64,000 nucleotides of DNA from VGJJ01 sp964480705. Lineage in GTDB: Archaea > Iainarchaeota > Iainarchaeia > Iainarchaeales > VGJJ01. The notes below the pieces were generated by a model. That model searched no databases, was not told the origin of the DNA, and saw only the letters and a program-made list of their open reading frames with translations. A program made the position numbers and the translations under genes. Of this stretch, positions 33,906 through 42,342 are shown one piece after another; the first letter of the stretch is position 1, and each line of letters begins with the position of its first letter. The stretch covers positions 1 to 64,000 of the forward strand of contig CAYZPC010000004.1 in NCBI GenBank assembly GCA_964480705.1, given 5' to 3'.

Positions 33906-34502
33906 ATGATTCTCTCCGATGGCGAAATCAAAGAACTCGTGCAGCAGGGAAACATCTACGTTCCCACGGACAACCACCCCATTGAGTTGGATTTACAAAT
34001 GGGGCCCTCCTCATTGGACCTGCGATTGGGTCCCGAAATATTATTGTTTGACAACCACGCGATGCGACTCATTGACTTGTCCGAAAAAGCCCCTCCTCGC
34101 ATGAGACGGGTGCAAATTGATGAAAAAGAAGGATTTGTTTTACACCCTGGTGAGTTTGTGTTGGGAACAACGGTTGAAGCGGTCAAAATTCCCGTAGAAT
34201 TGGTGGGAAGACTCGAAGGACGCTCTTCCCTCGGGCGATTGGGGCTTGTAATTCACGCCACCGCCGGGTTCATCGATCCCGGTTTTGAGGGCCAAATCAC
34301 GTTAGAAATGCAAAACATTGGGTCACAACCCCTGCTCTTACGGCCTTACCAGCGCGTGTGCCAACTCTGCTTCATCCGCATGAGCAAAGTCCCCGAAATG
34401 CCCTATTTCAAGAAGAAAGACAACAAATACCACGGCCAGTTTGGACCGGTGGCCTCGCGCATTGCCCGAGAACAGCGCCCCACGCGGGAAAATACGTTAT
34501 AA
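33906..34502 (+). CDS. dcd: dCTP deaminase
   Basis: 198 residues. Deaminates dCTP to dUTP; related in fold to dUTPase. Signature SSLDLRLG, GRLEGRSSLGRLGLVIHATAGFIDPGFEGQITLE with the catalytic Glu, and the QRVCQLCF strand. Whether it is bifunctional (dCTP to dUMP) cannot be decided; the neighbouring dUTPase makes that unnecessary. Confidence 0.93.
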   Translation: MILSDGEIKELVQQGNIYVPTDNHPIELDLQMGPSSLDLRLGPEILLFDNHAMRLIDLSEKAPPRMRRVQIDEKEGFVLHPGEFVLGTTVEAVKIPVELVGRLEGRSSLGRLGLVIHATAGFIDPGFEGQITLEMQNIGSQPLLLRPYQRVCQLCFIRMSKVPEMPYFKKKDNKYHGQFGPVASRIAREQRPTRENTL

Positions 34503-34525
34503 CCCTGCCCAACGCCACTTAGACT

Positions 34526-34634
34526 GATTTTTAAAGGATTTGGCGGGTCTTCAGTATAGAAGTTGTCGCTGGACCCACGTCGAAATTGACAATCGACTCT
34601 GGCTGCAACCTGTATTCCGGGAAAGTGAAACCAG
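34526..34634 (+). promoter_or_regulatory. Promoter and structured leader of aIF5B
   Basis: TTTTTAAAGG at about 34527-34534 predicts a start near 34556 and a leader of about 80 bases. In it GTCGA (34579-34583) can pair with TCGAC (34593-34597), and TTGTC (34563-34567) with GACAA (34588-34592), which is an alternative pairing. GGGAAAGTGA near the ATG acts as SD. Confidence 0.4.
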
Positions 34635-36416
34635 ATGTCTACTACACCAAACCAATTGCGCACGCCCATTGTCGCAGTCTTAGGACACGTGGACGCGGGA
34701 AAAACGAGTTTCCTCGACAAAGTTCGCTCCACCAACGTCGCGGCCAAAGAAGCCGGATTCATTACACAGCACATTGGAGCAACCGAAGTTCCGGTGCAAA
34801 CCATCAAGGATATTGCCGGACCCCTCGTGCAAAAATTTGGATTCAACCTCAACATTCCCGGCCTTTTGTTCATTGACACGCCCGGTCACGAAGCATTTAC
34901 TAATTTGCGCGAACGCGGAAGCAGCATTGCCGATTTGGCGGTGTTAATGGTGGACGCGCAAAAAGGATTGCAGCCGCAAACCAAAGAAGCCATGACCATT
35001 TTGCGCAACTACAAGGTGCCGTTCATCGTGTGCGTGAACAAAATAGACATCATTGATGGATATGACTCAAAATCGGGAAGTTTTTTGGCCAACCTCGCAC
35101 AGCAAACACACGCAGTACAAGCAAAACTAGATGAACGATTGTACACGATTCTCGGAGAATTGTTTACCGCGGGATTTCAGAGCGAACGCTTTGATCGAGT
35201 GCGCGACACCACAAAAGAAATTGCGATGATTCCCATTTGCGCAAACACCGGAGAAGGTTTGCCCGAGACACTTGTTTTCCTCGCGGGATTAGCTCAAAAG
35301 TTTTTGGAACAAAACCTCAAACTCGAAGCGAATGGTCCGGCGAAAGGAACGTGCTTAGAAGTGCGCGAAGAAAAAGGATTGGGAACAACCTTGGATGTCA
35401 TTTTGTATGATGGAAAATTGAGTGTGGGAGACGTGTTTGTCATCGCGGGAAAAAATGGTGTGATTGAAACAAAAGTCCGCGCACTCTTGCGGCCGAACGT
35501 GCTCACCGATATTCGTGCAGCGGAAAAGTTTGTAAACGTAAAAGAAGTGTACGCTGCCACCGGAGTAAAAATTTCTGCACCCAATTTAGACGAAGCATTG
35601 GCCGGAAGCCCATTCTTGGTTGTGAAAAATGGAAATGAAAAAGAAATAATTGAAAAAGAAGTCAAGCGCATCAAGATTGAAAGCGATAGCATGGGAATCA
35701 TTCTCAAAACAGACACGCTTGGAAGCCTCGAAGCATTAGTGAAACTCGTGCAATCGCACCAAATTAAAGTCAAGCGCGCCGACGTGGGAGAAGTCACGCG
35801 ACGCGATATTATGGAAGCAGCCGCGATTCGAGCCAAAGAACCCTATTTAGGAGTCATTTTTGCATTCAACACTCTTGTACAGGATGCGGCGCGCAAAGAC
35901 GCCCAACTCGCAAGCGTTCCCTTGTTTGAAAGCAACATTGTGTATTCCATCACCGAAGAATATGTGAAATGGGTTCAAACACAAGAAGCCGAGAAAAACA
36001 AACGCTTACTCGAACAAGCCATGTTCCCCGCTAAAATACAATTTTTGGCAGGATATGCGTTTCGAAATTCTAAACCCGCTGTAGTGGGTGTGCGCGTGCT
36101 CGAAGGGCGATTGAAAAATGGAATCGAACTCATGAATGAAAAAGGTGAACTCATTGGACGCGTTCAAGCAATACAATCCGAAAATGAATCCGTGAACATT
36201 GCACAAAAAAATGACGAAGTGGCCGTGTCCATCAGCGATGCGGTAGTCGGTCGAAACTTATTCGAAAATGATATTTTGTACACCGTGCTCACGCCCAACA
36301 TGCTCCTCACACTCAAAAAAATAAACGCTCAACTCACGGAAGATGAAAAAGATTTACTCACACACATCACGACACAACTGACTTCACACTCCTCAACAAA
36401 TGAGAGGGAGGAATAA
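34635..36416 (+). CDS. infB: Translation initiation factor aIF5B (IF2 homolog)
   Basis: 593 residues. GTPase that promotes subunit joining. G1 GHVDAGKT (~17-24), the T-rich switch ITQHIGATEVP, G3 DTPGHE (~80), G4 NKID (~135), then domains II (KGTCLEVREEKGLGTTLDVILYDG), III (SLEALVKLVQS) and IV (PAKIQFLAGYAFRNSKPAVVGVRVLEG). Normal archaeal length without an N-terminal extension or intein. S6e follows after 3 bases. Confidence 0.97.
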   Translation: MSTTPNQLRTPIVAVLGHVDAGKTSFLDKVRSTNVAAKEAGFITQHIGATEVPVQTIKDIAGPLVQKFGFNLNIPGLLFIDTPGHEAFTNLRERGSSIADLAVLMVDAQKGLQPQTKEAMTILRNYKVPFIVCVNKIDIIDGYDSKSGSFLANLAQQTHAVQAKLDERLYTILGELFTAGFQSERFDRVRDTTKEIAMIPICANTGEGLPETLVFLAGLAQKFLEQNLKLEANGPAKGTCLEVREEKGLGTTLDVILYDGKLSVGDVFVIAGKNGVIETKVRALLRPNVLTDIRAAEKFVNVKEVYAATGVKISAPNLDEALAGSPFLVVKNGNEKEIIEKEVKRIKIESDSMGIILKTDTLGSLEALVKLVQSHQIKVKRADVGEVTRRDIMEAAAIRAKEPYLGVIFAFNTLVQDAARKDAQLASVPLFESNIVYSITEEYVKWVQTQEAEKNKRLLEQAMFPAKIQFLAGYAFRNSKPAVVGVRVLEGRLKNGIELMNEKGELIGRVQAIQSENESVNIAQKNDEVAVSISDAVVGRNLFENDILYTVLTPNMLLTLKKINAQLTEDEKDLLTHITTQLTSHSSTNEREE

Positions 36417-36419
36417 ACC

Positions 36420-36815
36420 ATGAACATAGTCGTATCAGACCCGAAAACAAGAAAGGCCCACGTCAAGAAAGTGGAAAGCATGCCCTACCAGGGAGCTAAA
36501 CTCGGACAAGAAGTGGATTTGAGTGAACTCGGGTTAGACGGGTACAAAGGAATCATTACCGGAGGAAGCGACAAAACAGGAACGCCCATGCGAACCAACT
36601 TTCCCGGAACCGGACGAAAAAAATTACTCATCTATCCGGGTGTGGGATTCCGAAAAGGAGAGAAAGGAGAACGACGCAAACGACCCTTGCGCGGAAACGT
36701 GGTGGCGAATGATATCCATCAATTGAATATCAAAGTCACACATCACGGAAGCCAGACGCTGGACGAGTTATTGCCGATGGCCCCCAAAGAAAAGAAGGAA
36801 GCCAAGAAAGAATAA
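36420..36815 (+). CDS. rps6e: Ribosomal protein S6e
   Basis: 131 residues. Signature MNIVVSDPKTRKAHVKKVE, GYKGIITGGSDKTGTPMR, KLLIYPGVGFRKGEKGERRKRPLRGN. Archaeal length (no eukaryotic phospho-tail). SD GAGGGAGGA overlaps the aIF5B end. Confidence 0.96.
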   Translation: MNIVVSDPKTRKAHVKKVESMPYQGAKLGQEVDLSELGLDGYKGIITGGSDKTGTPMRTNFPGTGRKKLLIYPGVGFRKGEKGERRKRPLRGNVVANDIHQLNIKVTHHGSQTLDELLPMAPKEKKEAKKE

Positions 36816-36830
36816 CCGTGAAGTTACCCA

Positions 36831-36886
36831 TTAAGCCAATTACCCATCCAAAAGGCAGTTCCTATTGGCCGCGGGGATTGGCTTAA
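36831..36886. promoter_or_regulatory. 10-bp inverted repeat overlapping the aIF2-gamma promoter
   Basis: TTAAGCCAAT (36831-36840) and ATTGGCTTAA (36877-36886) are perfect complements 36 bases apart. A third half-site, ATTGGC at 36864-36869, can also pair with the left arm. The right arm contains the TTAAAG TATA-like box about 25-30 bases before the aIF2-gamma ATG (leaderless). Candidate operator or S6e transcript end. Confidence 0.5.
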
Positions 36887-36914
36887 AGAAACTTCCCACC
36901 CCTTTCCACGTAAT

Positions 36915-38312
36915 ATGCCCCGCACAAAGAAAACAACCGAACCTGTCGCAGGCGAACAACCCCCCGTCTTGGAAAAAGTTCCAAAGACACGAAAAAAGGG
37001 AGGGCTTTCTTCCGCAGGAGCTGCATTGGCAGCCCAATCCGATGAAAATGAAACCAAGACAAGTGAAAAAACAACTCACGCTCAACCGAGTGCACACGCT
37101 CAACCGGGGAAAACACGCGCACACGATGATGTATTGCAAGCCGAAGTCAACATTGGACTCACAGGTCATGTGGATCATGGTAAAACGAGTTTGACGAAAG
37201 CGCTGAGCGGAAAATGGACTGACACGCACTCGGAAGAACTGAAGAGAGGAATCTCCATCCGATTAGGTTACGCGGACACGACATTCTATGAATACGCGGG
37301 AAAAAATTCTCCTGAAAAATTTGGCGTGCATGCGGAAAAAGATGGAGTAAAAGGAAAAGTTCTGCGAAAAGTCTCCTTCATTGATGCGCCGGGACACGAA
37401 ACACTCATGACAACGATGCTCTCCGGCGCTGCGTTGATGAATGGTGCTCTTCTCGTTATTGCCGCTAATGAAACATGCCCGCAACCCCGCACGGCCGAAC
37501 ACTTAATGGCCTTACAAATCGGGGGAATCAAAAATATTATTGTGGTGCAAAACAAAGTGGATTTAGTCGACAAAAAACGTGCCCTCGAGTCACACAACGA
37601 GATTAAAAAATTCTTGAAAGAATACGGGTATGAAAACGCGCCCATTGTTCCCATTTCAGCTAATTTTAATGCCAACATTGACGCGCTGATTAATACTATC
37701 CAACAGCACATTCCCACTCCCGCATTCGAGGAAAAAAAACCCTTGAAAATGTACATCTCCCGCTCATTCGACGTCAACAAACCGGGAACGCCCATTGAAA
37801 AATTACAAGGAGGCGTGTTAGGAGGAAGTATCGTGCAGGGAACTCTCTCTCCACATCAAAAAGTAGAAATCACTCCCGGAGTAAATGGAAAACCCATTCA
37901 AATTGAAGCATTATCCCTCAACATTGCAACCGGACACTTGAATCAAGCACGCCCCGGCGGACTAATCGCAATGGGAACGATGCTCGACCCAGGAATTACA
38001 AGCATGGACAAATTCAAAGGACAAATTGTCTGCGCCCCCGGTTCATTGCCCGCGCCAACGGATTATTTGAGCATTGATTTCAACGAGCTTCCCCGATTGC
38101 TAGGAGAAAAACTTCCATTCCCCCACACGAAAGAGCTCATGGTGCTTACGATTGGAACCAACACATTAGTGGGAGAAATTTCTCTCGTGAAAAAAAATCA
38201 GATTGACATGATTCTGAAAGGAAAAATGACGATTGAAAAAGGACAAAAAATTGCCATTTCCCGCCGAGATAAGGCGGGATGGCGACTCGCAGGATGGGGC
38301 GTGGCGCGATAA
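36915..38312 (+). CDS. eif2g: Translation initiation factor aIF2 gamma
   Basis: 465 residues. Binds Met-tRNAi and GTP. G1 GHVDHGKT (~82-89), RGISIRLGYAD switch, G3 DAPGHE (~157), G4 NKVD (~213), domain II RSFDVNKPGT..GGVLGGSIVQG and the terminal GWRLAGWGVAR. Two departures: a ~75-residue Lys/Thr/Gln/His-rich N-terminal extension, and no Cys pairs in the segment (FYEYAGKNSPEKFGVHAEKDG) that normally carries the zinc knuckle. Confidence 0.95.
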   Translation: MPRTKKTTEPVAGEQPPVLEKVPKTRKKGGLSSAGAALAAQSDENETKTSEKTTHAQPSAHAQPGKTRAHDDVLQAEVNIGLTGHVDHGKTSLTKALSGKWTDTHSEELKRGISIRLGYADTTFYEYAGKNSPEKFGVHAEKDGVKGKVLRKVSFIDAPGHETLMTTMLSGAALMNGALLVIAANETCPQPRTAEHLMALQIGGIKNIIVVQNKVDLVDKKRALESHNEIKKFLKEYGYENAPIVPISANFNANIDALINTIQQHIPTPAFEEKKPLKMYISRSFDVNKPGTPIEKLQGGVLGGSIVQGTLSPHQKVEITPGVNGKPIQIEALSLNIATGHLNQARPGGLIAMGTMLDPGITSMDKFKGQIVCAPGSLPAPTDYLSIDFNELPRLLGEKLPFPHTKELMVLTIGTNTLVGEISLVKKNQIDMILKGKMTIEKGQKIAISRRDKAGWRLAGWGVAR

Positions 38313-38314
38313 TA

Positions 38315-38929
38315 TTACGCGCCGCTCGCCAACATCGCCGCTAAAGCGGCACCGGCAATAATTCCGCCCAGCACAAACACAATGAGAAGGGGCAGTAGCA
38401 CTACTACTACACTTTTCATCGTGTTCAATTTGTTAGCCACTGAAACTAAAATGACCATCAAATACATGGAGTAGAGGAACCACCCAAGATTAATGAGTGC
38501 ACCAATCAAGGGAATAATTCCGAGAATGGAAACAATAATGTTGGCCACAATCATGGGAACCAACAGTTTTGCGCCCAAAAAATAATTAGCTTCAAACGTT
38601 CCGGTGCCTCCTACTACTTTAGCCACCAAATACATGACGCCGTATCCAATGTAGCTTCCAATTAATGTCACGAGCGCCATGACAATGGGCATAATGATCA
38701 CGGCTAACAAGCCGAGTCCGGCAATCAAACCAAAAACCAAATTATTCTGCGCCGCATTTCCAGCCACTGCACCAATGATGCCACCCAACACGGCGACACC
38801 CACACCCAACAATAAACCAATAATGGCACCATAAATAGCAAAACGCTTGTGCGCCCATTCCATATTCGTCTTTTTCACTTCGCTCCCCATTTTTTCGCGG
38901 GGGTGAAGAATAATCTCAAACAGTTCCAT
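38315..38929 (-). CDS. YIP1-family membrane protein
   Basis: 204 residues with five hydrophobic segments (~30-60, 68-95, 100-115, 125-160, 175-200). The MELFEIILHPREKM start, a long helix set and the GTGTFEANYFLGAKLLVPMI segment fit the YIP1 family, whose archaeal function is unknown. A strong SD (GGAGAGGGT on the minus strand) precedes the ATG. It ends 2 bases from the aIF2-gamma stop (convergent). Confidence 0.75.
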   Translation of the reverse strand: MELFEIILHPREKMGSEVKKTNMEWAHKRFAIYGAIIGLLLGVGVAVLGGIIGAVAGNAAQNNLVFGLIAGLGLLAVIIMPIVMALVTLIGSYIGYGVMYLVAKVVGGTGTFEANYFLGAKLLVPMIVANIIVSILGIIPLIGALINLGWFLYSMYLMVILVSVANKLNTMKSVVVVLLPLLIVFVLGGIIAGAALAAMLASGA

Positions 38930-39024
38930 GCAACCCTCTCCTTGTCTGTGTAGACAAAAACATACGCACCAAGCCAGTATTTAAAGGAAAAGACTCCCCA
39001 AGCATTGGAGAAAGGTGATTATAC

Positions 39025-39405
39025 ATCGAGATTCCACGAGTAGCATTAGACACCAACATCCTCCTCGACGCCGTGCGGCTGAAAATACGCGTGGTAGAGG
39101 ACATTCGCACGCTGGTTGGAAACTGCACCCTGGTGGTGCCCATCCAAGTGAAGCAGGAATTGCAAACACTCTCCATTGAAAAAGGAAAAAATGGCCTGGC
39201 CGCGCGAATTGCCCTGGAAACACTTTCCCAAAATGGGATCAAAACCGTTTCCGCCAGTGGAGAAGGGGGAGACCAAGCCCTGCTGGATTTGGCTCAAAAA
39301 GGCTATATTGTGGCAACCAATGACCGAGGGCTCCGCCAAAGCCTTAAAAATACTCCCCAGCGAGTCATTGTGATACGCCAGTCCAAATACGTGGCCTGGT
39401 TATAA
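39025..39405 (+). CDS. PIN-domain nuclease with non-AUG start
   Basis: 126 residues if read from ATC at 39025. A TGA lies in frame at 39016-39018, and no ATG/GTG/TTG occurs before the essential PIN motif VALDTNILLDAV. The only such codon, GTG at 39073, would remove the first metal-binding Asp. A good SD (GGAGAAAGGTGA, 39008-39018) is 6 bases before ATC. Other acidic motifs (GEGGDQALLDLA, VATNDRGLR) are intact. It sits where the Fcf1/VapC-type PIN gene stands in archaeal aIF2-gamma/Rpo7 clusters. Either a rare start codon or a single-base change. Confidence 0.8.
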   Translation: MEIPRVALDTNILLDAVRLKIRVVEDIRTLVGNCTLVVPIQVKQELQTLSIEKGKNGLAARIALETLSQNGIKTVSASGEGGDQALLDLAQKGYIVATNDRGLRQSLKNTPQRVIVIRQSKYVAWL

Positions 39406-39436
39406 TGCATTTAACCGCCAAAACAGGGGTCAAACC

Positions 39437-40030
39437 ATGTACACGCTTGCTACGATTCGAGACACCATCCGCGTTCCGCCCAACAAATTTTCAAGCGACT
39501 TGAACCAATCTATTCTAACGATTGTGCGAAGCGACTTGGAAGGACTCGTTGATTCGGATTTAGGCGTAGTCGTCGCGGTCACCGAAGCCAAGCGAAGAGG
39601 CGAAGGAAAAATTGTTCCCGGAGACGCTTCAGCCTATTTTGATTCTGAAATTACACTCTTGACATACAAGCCGCACGTCAATGAAACGGTGGAAGGATTT
39701 ATTTCCGAAGCCACTGAATTCGGCGCATTTTTGAAAACAGGCCCCGTTGAAGGATTAATTCACGTTTCACAAATTGCAGACGATTTCATTACATACGATG
39801 CTAAAGTCCCCGGATTCGTGGGACGCGACAGTAAACGCACCCTCAAAGTGGGCGACCAAGTCACGGCACGAATTGTCTCGGTGTCGATGAAGAATACGAT
39901 TCCCGATTCAAAGATTGGTTTAACGATGCGACAGCCCGGATTAGGAAAGAAAGAATGGGCCAAGCTCAAAAAAGTTGTTCGCGGAGAAAAGAAAGGAAAA
40001 GCCCCGCCTAAGGGAGGCGACTCCGAATGA
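39437..40030 (+). CDS. rpo7: RNA polymerase subunit Rpo7 (RpoE')
   Basis: 197 residues. Stalk subunit that pairs with Rpo4. N-terminal RNP-like domain (MYTLATIRDTIRVPPNKFS, GKIVPGDASAYFDSEITLL) and a C-terminal S1 domain (ETVEGFISEATEFGAFLKTGPVEGLIHVSQI). A basic 25-residue tail. Its TGA overlaps the Spt4 start (ATGA). Confidence 0.96.
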   Translation: MYTLATIRDTIRVPPNKFSSDLNQSILTIVRSDLEGLVDSDLGVVVAVTEAKRRGEGKIVPGDASAYFDSEITLLTYKPHVNETVEGFISEATEFGAFLKTGPVEGLIHVSQIADDFITYDAKVPGFVGRDSKRTLKVGDQVTARIVSVSMKNTIPDSKIGLTMRQPGLGKKEWAKLKKVVRGEKKGKAPPKGGDSE

Positions 40031-40221
40031 GTAAAGAAAAAGCCTGCCGCGCATGCCACAAGCTTTCCGAAGACGTGAAAGAATGCCCTGTGTGCAAGAG
40101 CACCGACTTGACAACGTTCTGGTCAGGATTTGTTTTGTTTGTCAACTCCGAAAAGAGTGAAATTGCTCAAAAAATGGGAATCAAGACAAATGGAAAATAC
40201 GCACTGCGCTTGAGCCGCTAA
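40027..40221 (+). CDS. spt4: Transcription elongation factor Spt4 (RpoE'')
   Basis: 64 residues, the archaeal size. Zinc site CRACHKL ... CPVCKSTDL, then WSGFVLFVNSEKSEIAQKMGI. Partners Spt5 on RNA polymerase. Overlaps rpo7 by 4 bases. Confidence 0.95.
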   Translation: MSKEKACRACHKLSEDVKECPVCKSTDLTTFWSGFVLFVNSEKSEIAQKMGIKTNGKYALRLSR

Positions 40222-40238
40222 TCTCTGGGGGAACATGT

Positions 40239-40556
40239 ATGAGTATGGAAATCGAAATCGAAGGACGACACAAAAACAATTTGCTTCACCGCGAAGAAAT
40301 AAACTTTGAAGTGTTGAATGTCAAAAAAACTCCCTCCCGAAAAGAAATCCGCTCCGCATTAGCCGGAAAATTGGGTGCGAATGAAGAATTAGTCATGATT
40401 GACGAAATCGACCACGAATTTGGAAGCATGCGCATCGTTGGATTTGCCAAACGATACGACTCCATTGAAGATTTGAAACGAATTGAGCCCACACACATGC
40501 GAAAACGCCACGGCGATGCCGACGAAAAAGCAGCCGTTGCTGCAAAGGGGGAATAA
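40239..40556 (+). CDS. rps24e: Ribosomal protein S24e
   Basis: 105 residues. Signature NNLLHREEINFEVLNVKKTPSRKEIR, GSMRIVGFAKRYDSIEDLKRIEP, and a KRHGDADEKAA tail. SD GGGGGAACATG upstream. Followed after 3 bases by S27ae. Confidence 0.95.
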   Translation: MSMEIEIEGRHKNNLLHREEINFEVLNVKKTPSRKEIRSALAGKLGANEELVMIDEIDHEFGSMRIVGFAKRYDSIEDLKRIEPTHMRKRHGDADEKAAVAAKGE

Positions 40557-40559
40557 ATC

Positions 40560-40760
40560 ATGGCCGGAAAAGAAGCAGCCAAAAAAGGCAGTGCCGAAAA
40601 AAAATTCAGCAAATCAACCCTCTACGAAAGCAAGGGTGAACACGTTAAACGCATGCGAAAAGCCTGCCCCAAATGCGGACCGGGCGTTTTCCTCGCACAA
40701 CATTCGACGCGAGAATCATGCGGAAACTGCGGGTTTAGCGAATGGAAAACCAAAGCGTAA
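40560..40760 (+). CDS. rps27ae: Ribosomal protein S27ae
   Basis: 66 residues. Zinc ribbon CPKCGPGVFLAQHSTRESCGNCG near the C-terminus, with a Lys-rich N-terminal extension (MAGKEAAKKGSAEKK). No ubiquitin fusion, as expected in archaea. Confidence 0.95.
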   Translation: MAGKEAAKKGSAEKKFSKSTLYESKGEHVKRMRKACPKCGPGVFLAQHSTRESCGNCGFSEWKTKA

Positions 40761-40790
40761 CGGCCTTTTTAGAAAAAAGCCCGGGGAAAA
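40761..40790 (+). repeat. Short hairpin repeat, same family as 10258 and 21107
   Basis: CTTTTT (40765-40770)/AAAAAG (40774-40779) with triloop AGA, then CCCGGGGA. The CGGCCTTTTT start and the A-run/CCCGGGGA end match the element at 21107-21140; the 15-base hairpin is identical to 10291-10305. It lies directly downstream of S27ae, so a terminator role is also possible. Confidence 0.5.
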
Positions 40791-40804
40791 AAGGAGGGCA
40801 TTGA

Positions 40805-41308
40805 TTGTATTTTCTTTCTCCCTCCTGGCTGATTATTCTCAGCATTATTGCCTATTTTGTCCTGAAAAAACCATTTGACAAACTATTTGGAAACGTGAAC
40901 GTGCACACGGACGTGCCACGAGGATTTTTCATTTTTTTTCAACTACTTCTGGTGGGCCTGCTCCTCGACAGCGTGTCGCGCACACTCGGAATTAACGACA
41001 CGGCTCCCGTGGAAGTGTTCGCACAAACACTCTCCTCTCAACAATGGAGCGGGGCGCTGCAAATAATCATTAGTGCACTCGGAGAAGAATTATTTTTCAG
41101 GGGAATTATTTTCAACGTGCTGGGAAGCATTCCCTCCATTCTAATTTTTGGTGCGGCACACGCAGGATATGGCTCACTCGTACAATTACTTGGAGCATTT
41201 GCCGCCGGATTCATCCTCATCCGCGCACGTGAACAATACGGGAGCATTTTCCCCGGCCTCCTGGGACACGCGTTATATAATCTCGCAGCGGTATTCGTGT
41301 TATTGTAA
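40805..41308 (+). CDS. CPBP (Abi/CAAX-like) intramembrane metalloprotease
   Basis: 167 residues with about five hydrophobic segments. Motif 1 GEELFFRG (EExxxR type, ~95-102), motif 2 FGAAHAGYG (~118-126) and motif 3 GHALYN (~155-160) supply the usual Glu, Arg and His residues. Substrate unknown. The start is TTG, placed 8 bases after an AAAGGAGGG SD; no ATG fits. Inserted between S27ae and Kae1. Confidence 0.88.
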   Translation: MYFLSPSWLIILSIIAYFVLKKPFDKLFGNVNVHTDVPRGFFIFFQLLLVGLLLDSVSRTLGINDTAPVEVFAQTLSSQQWSGALQIIISALGEELFFRGIIFNVLGSIPSILIFGAAHAGYGSLVQLLGAFAAGFILIRAREQYGSIFPGLLGHALYNLAAVFVLL

Positions 41309-41338
41309 AATCTCAACAAGGTATTGAGGAAAAAAACC

Positions 41339-42313
41339 ATGTACGCACTCGGAATTGAAAGCACCGCCCACACATTTGGAGTGGGAATCGTGGATGACGC
41401 GTGCAACGTTCTCGCGAATGAAAAAATGGCATACACGCATCCAGACGCGGGAATTCATCCCCGCCTTGCTGCCGAATATCATCTTGCGAACGGGGGAAAT
41501 GTTCTCCGCGCCGCACTCGAGAAAGCAAACCTAACCATGAAAGACATTGATGTAGTGGGGTTTGCACAAGGACCGGGATTAGGGCCGTGTTTGCGCGTGG
41601 GAGCAATTACCGCACGCTACCTTTCTTCACGCTACACTATTCCAATACTGGGCGTCAACCACTGCGTGGCACACGTTGAAATAGGAAAAGTCAAAACACC
41701 CGCACGTGATCCAGTAGTAGTGTACACGTCCGGGGCGAACACGCAAATTATCTCCGAAGAAAATGGAAAATATCGCGTGTTAGGCGAAACACTCGACATG
41801 GGAGTGGGAAACGCCCTCGACCAATTCGGACGAAAACTCGGATTAGGATTTCCTGCCGGTCCAGTCATTGACCAAAAATATTTCCTAGGGAAAAAATACA
41901 TTCCGCTTCCTTATTCGGTAAAGGGAATGGACCTCGTTTTCGCCGGACTATTAACCGAGGCACAACGTCAAATAGGAAAACACGATGTGGACGATTTGTG
42001 CTACTCCTTCATGCATACTGCATTCTGCATGGTAGCCGAAGTCACGGAGCGCGCACTCGCTCACGCGGAAAAAAAAGAAGTATTAGTCACGGGAGGAGTG
42101 GCCGCGTCTAAAGCACTCGCAACTATTCTCCAAAAACTCTGCGATGAAAGAGGAGCCACATTACACGTGGTGCCGCGCGCGTACGCCATGGACAATGGAG
42201 CGATGATCGCGTGGCAAACACTCATTGAACACCGTGGGGGGAGAAAACAAGCCATTTCGGAAACAAACGTGAACCAGCGCTTTCGCACCGACCACGTGGA
42301 TATTTTCTGGTAG
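41339..42313 (+). CDS. kae1: Kae1, tRNA N6-threonylcarbamoyladenosine synthase subunit
   Basis: 324 residues. Catalytic ASKHA subunit of KEOPS, which transfers threonylcarbamoyl to A37 of tRNA. ALGIESTAHTFGVGI, the iron/zinc ligands in NHCVAHVEIG, GGVAASKAL and the terminal Asp in AMDNGAMIAW. It is not fused to Bud32, which is encoded alone at 53112. SD GAGGAAAAAAACC. Ends at a T19 tract. Confidence 0.96.
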   Translation: MYALGIESTAHTFGVGIVDDACNVLANEKMAYTHPDAGIHPRLAAEYHLANGGNVLRAALEKANLTMKDIDVVGFAQGPGLGPCLRVGAITARYLSSRYTIPILGVNHCVAHVEIGKVKTPARDPVVVYTSGANTQIISEENGKYRVLGETLDMGVGNALDQFGRKLGLGFPAGPVIDQKYFLGKKYIPLPYSVKGMDLVFAGLLTEAQRQIGKHDVDDLCYSFMHTAFCMVAEVTERALAHAEKKEVLVTGGVAASKALATILQKLCDERGATLHVVPRAYAMDNGAMIAWQTLIEHRGGRKQAISETNVNQRFRTDHVDIFW

Positions 42314-42332
42314 TTTTTTTTTTTTTTTTTTT
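42314..42332 (+). terminator. T19 terminator
   Basis: Nineteen consecutive T residues directly after the kae1 TAG, the longest homopolymer in the window. Oligo-T tracts terminate archaeal RNA polymerase without a hairpin. Confidence 0.75.
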
Positions 42333-42342
42333 AACTAATTTG

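Noticed and set aside
39073..39405. PIN gene starting at GTG 39073
   Set aside because: Would delete the LDTN strand holding the first active-site Asp.
41339..42313. Kae1-Bud32 fusion
   Set aside because: The Kae1 frame stops normally before the T19 tract and Bud32 is intact at 53112.
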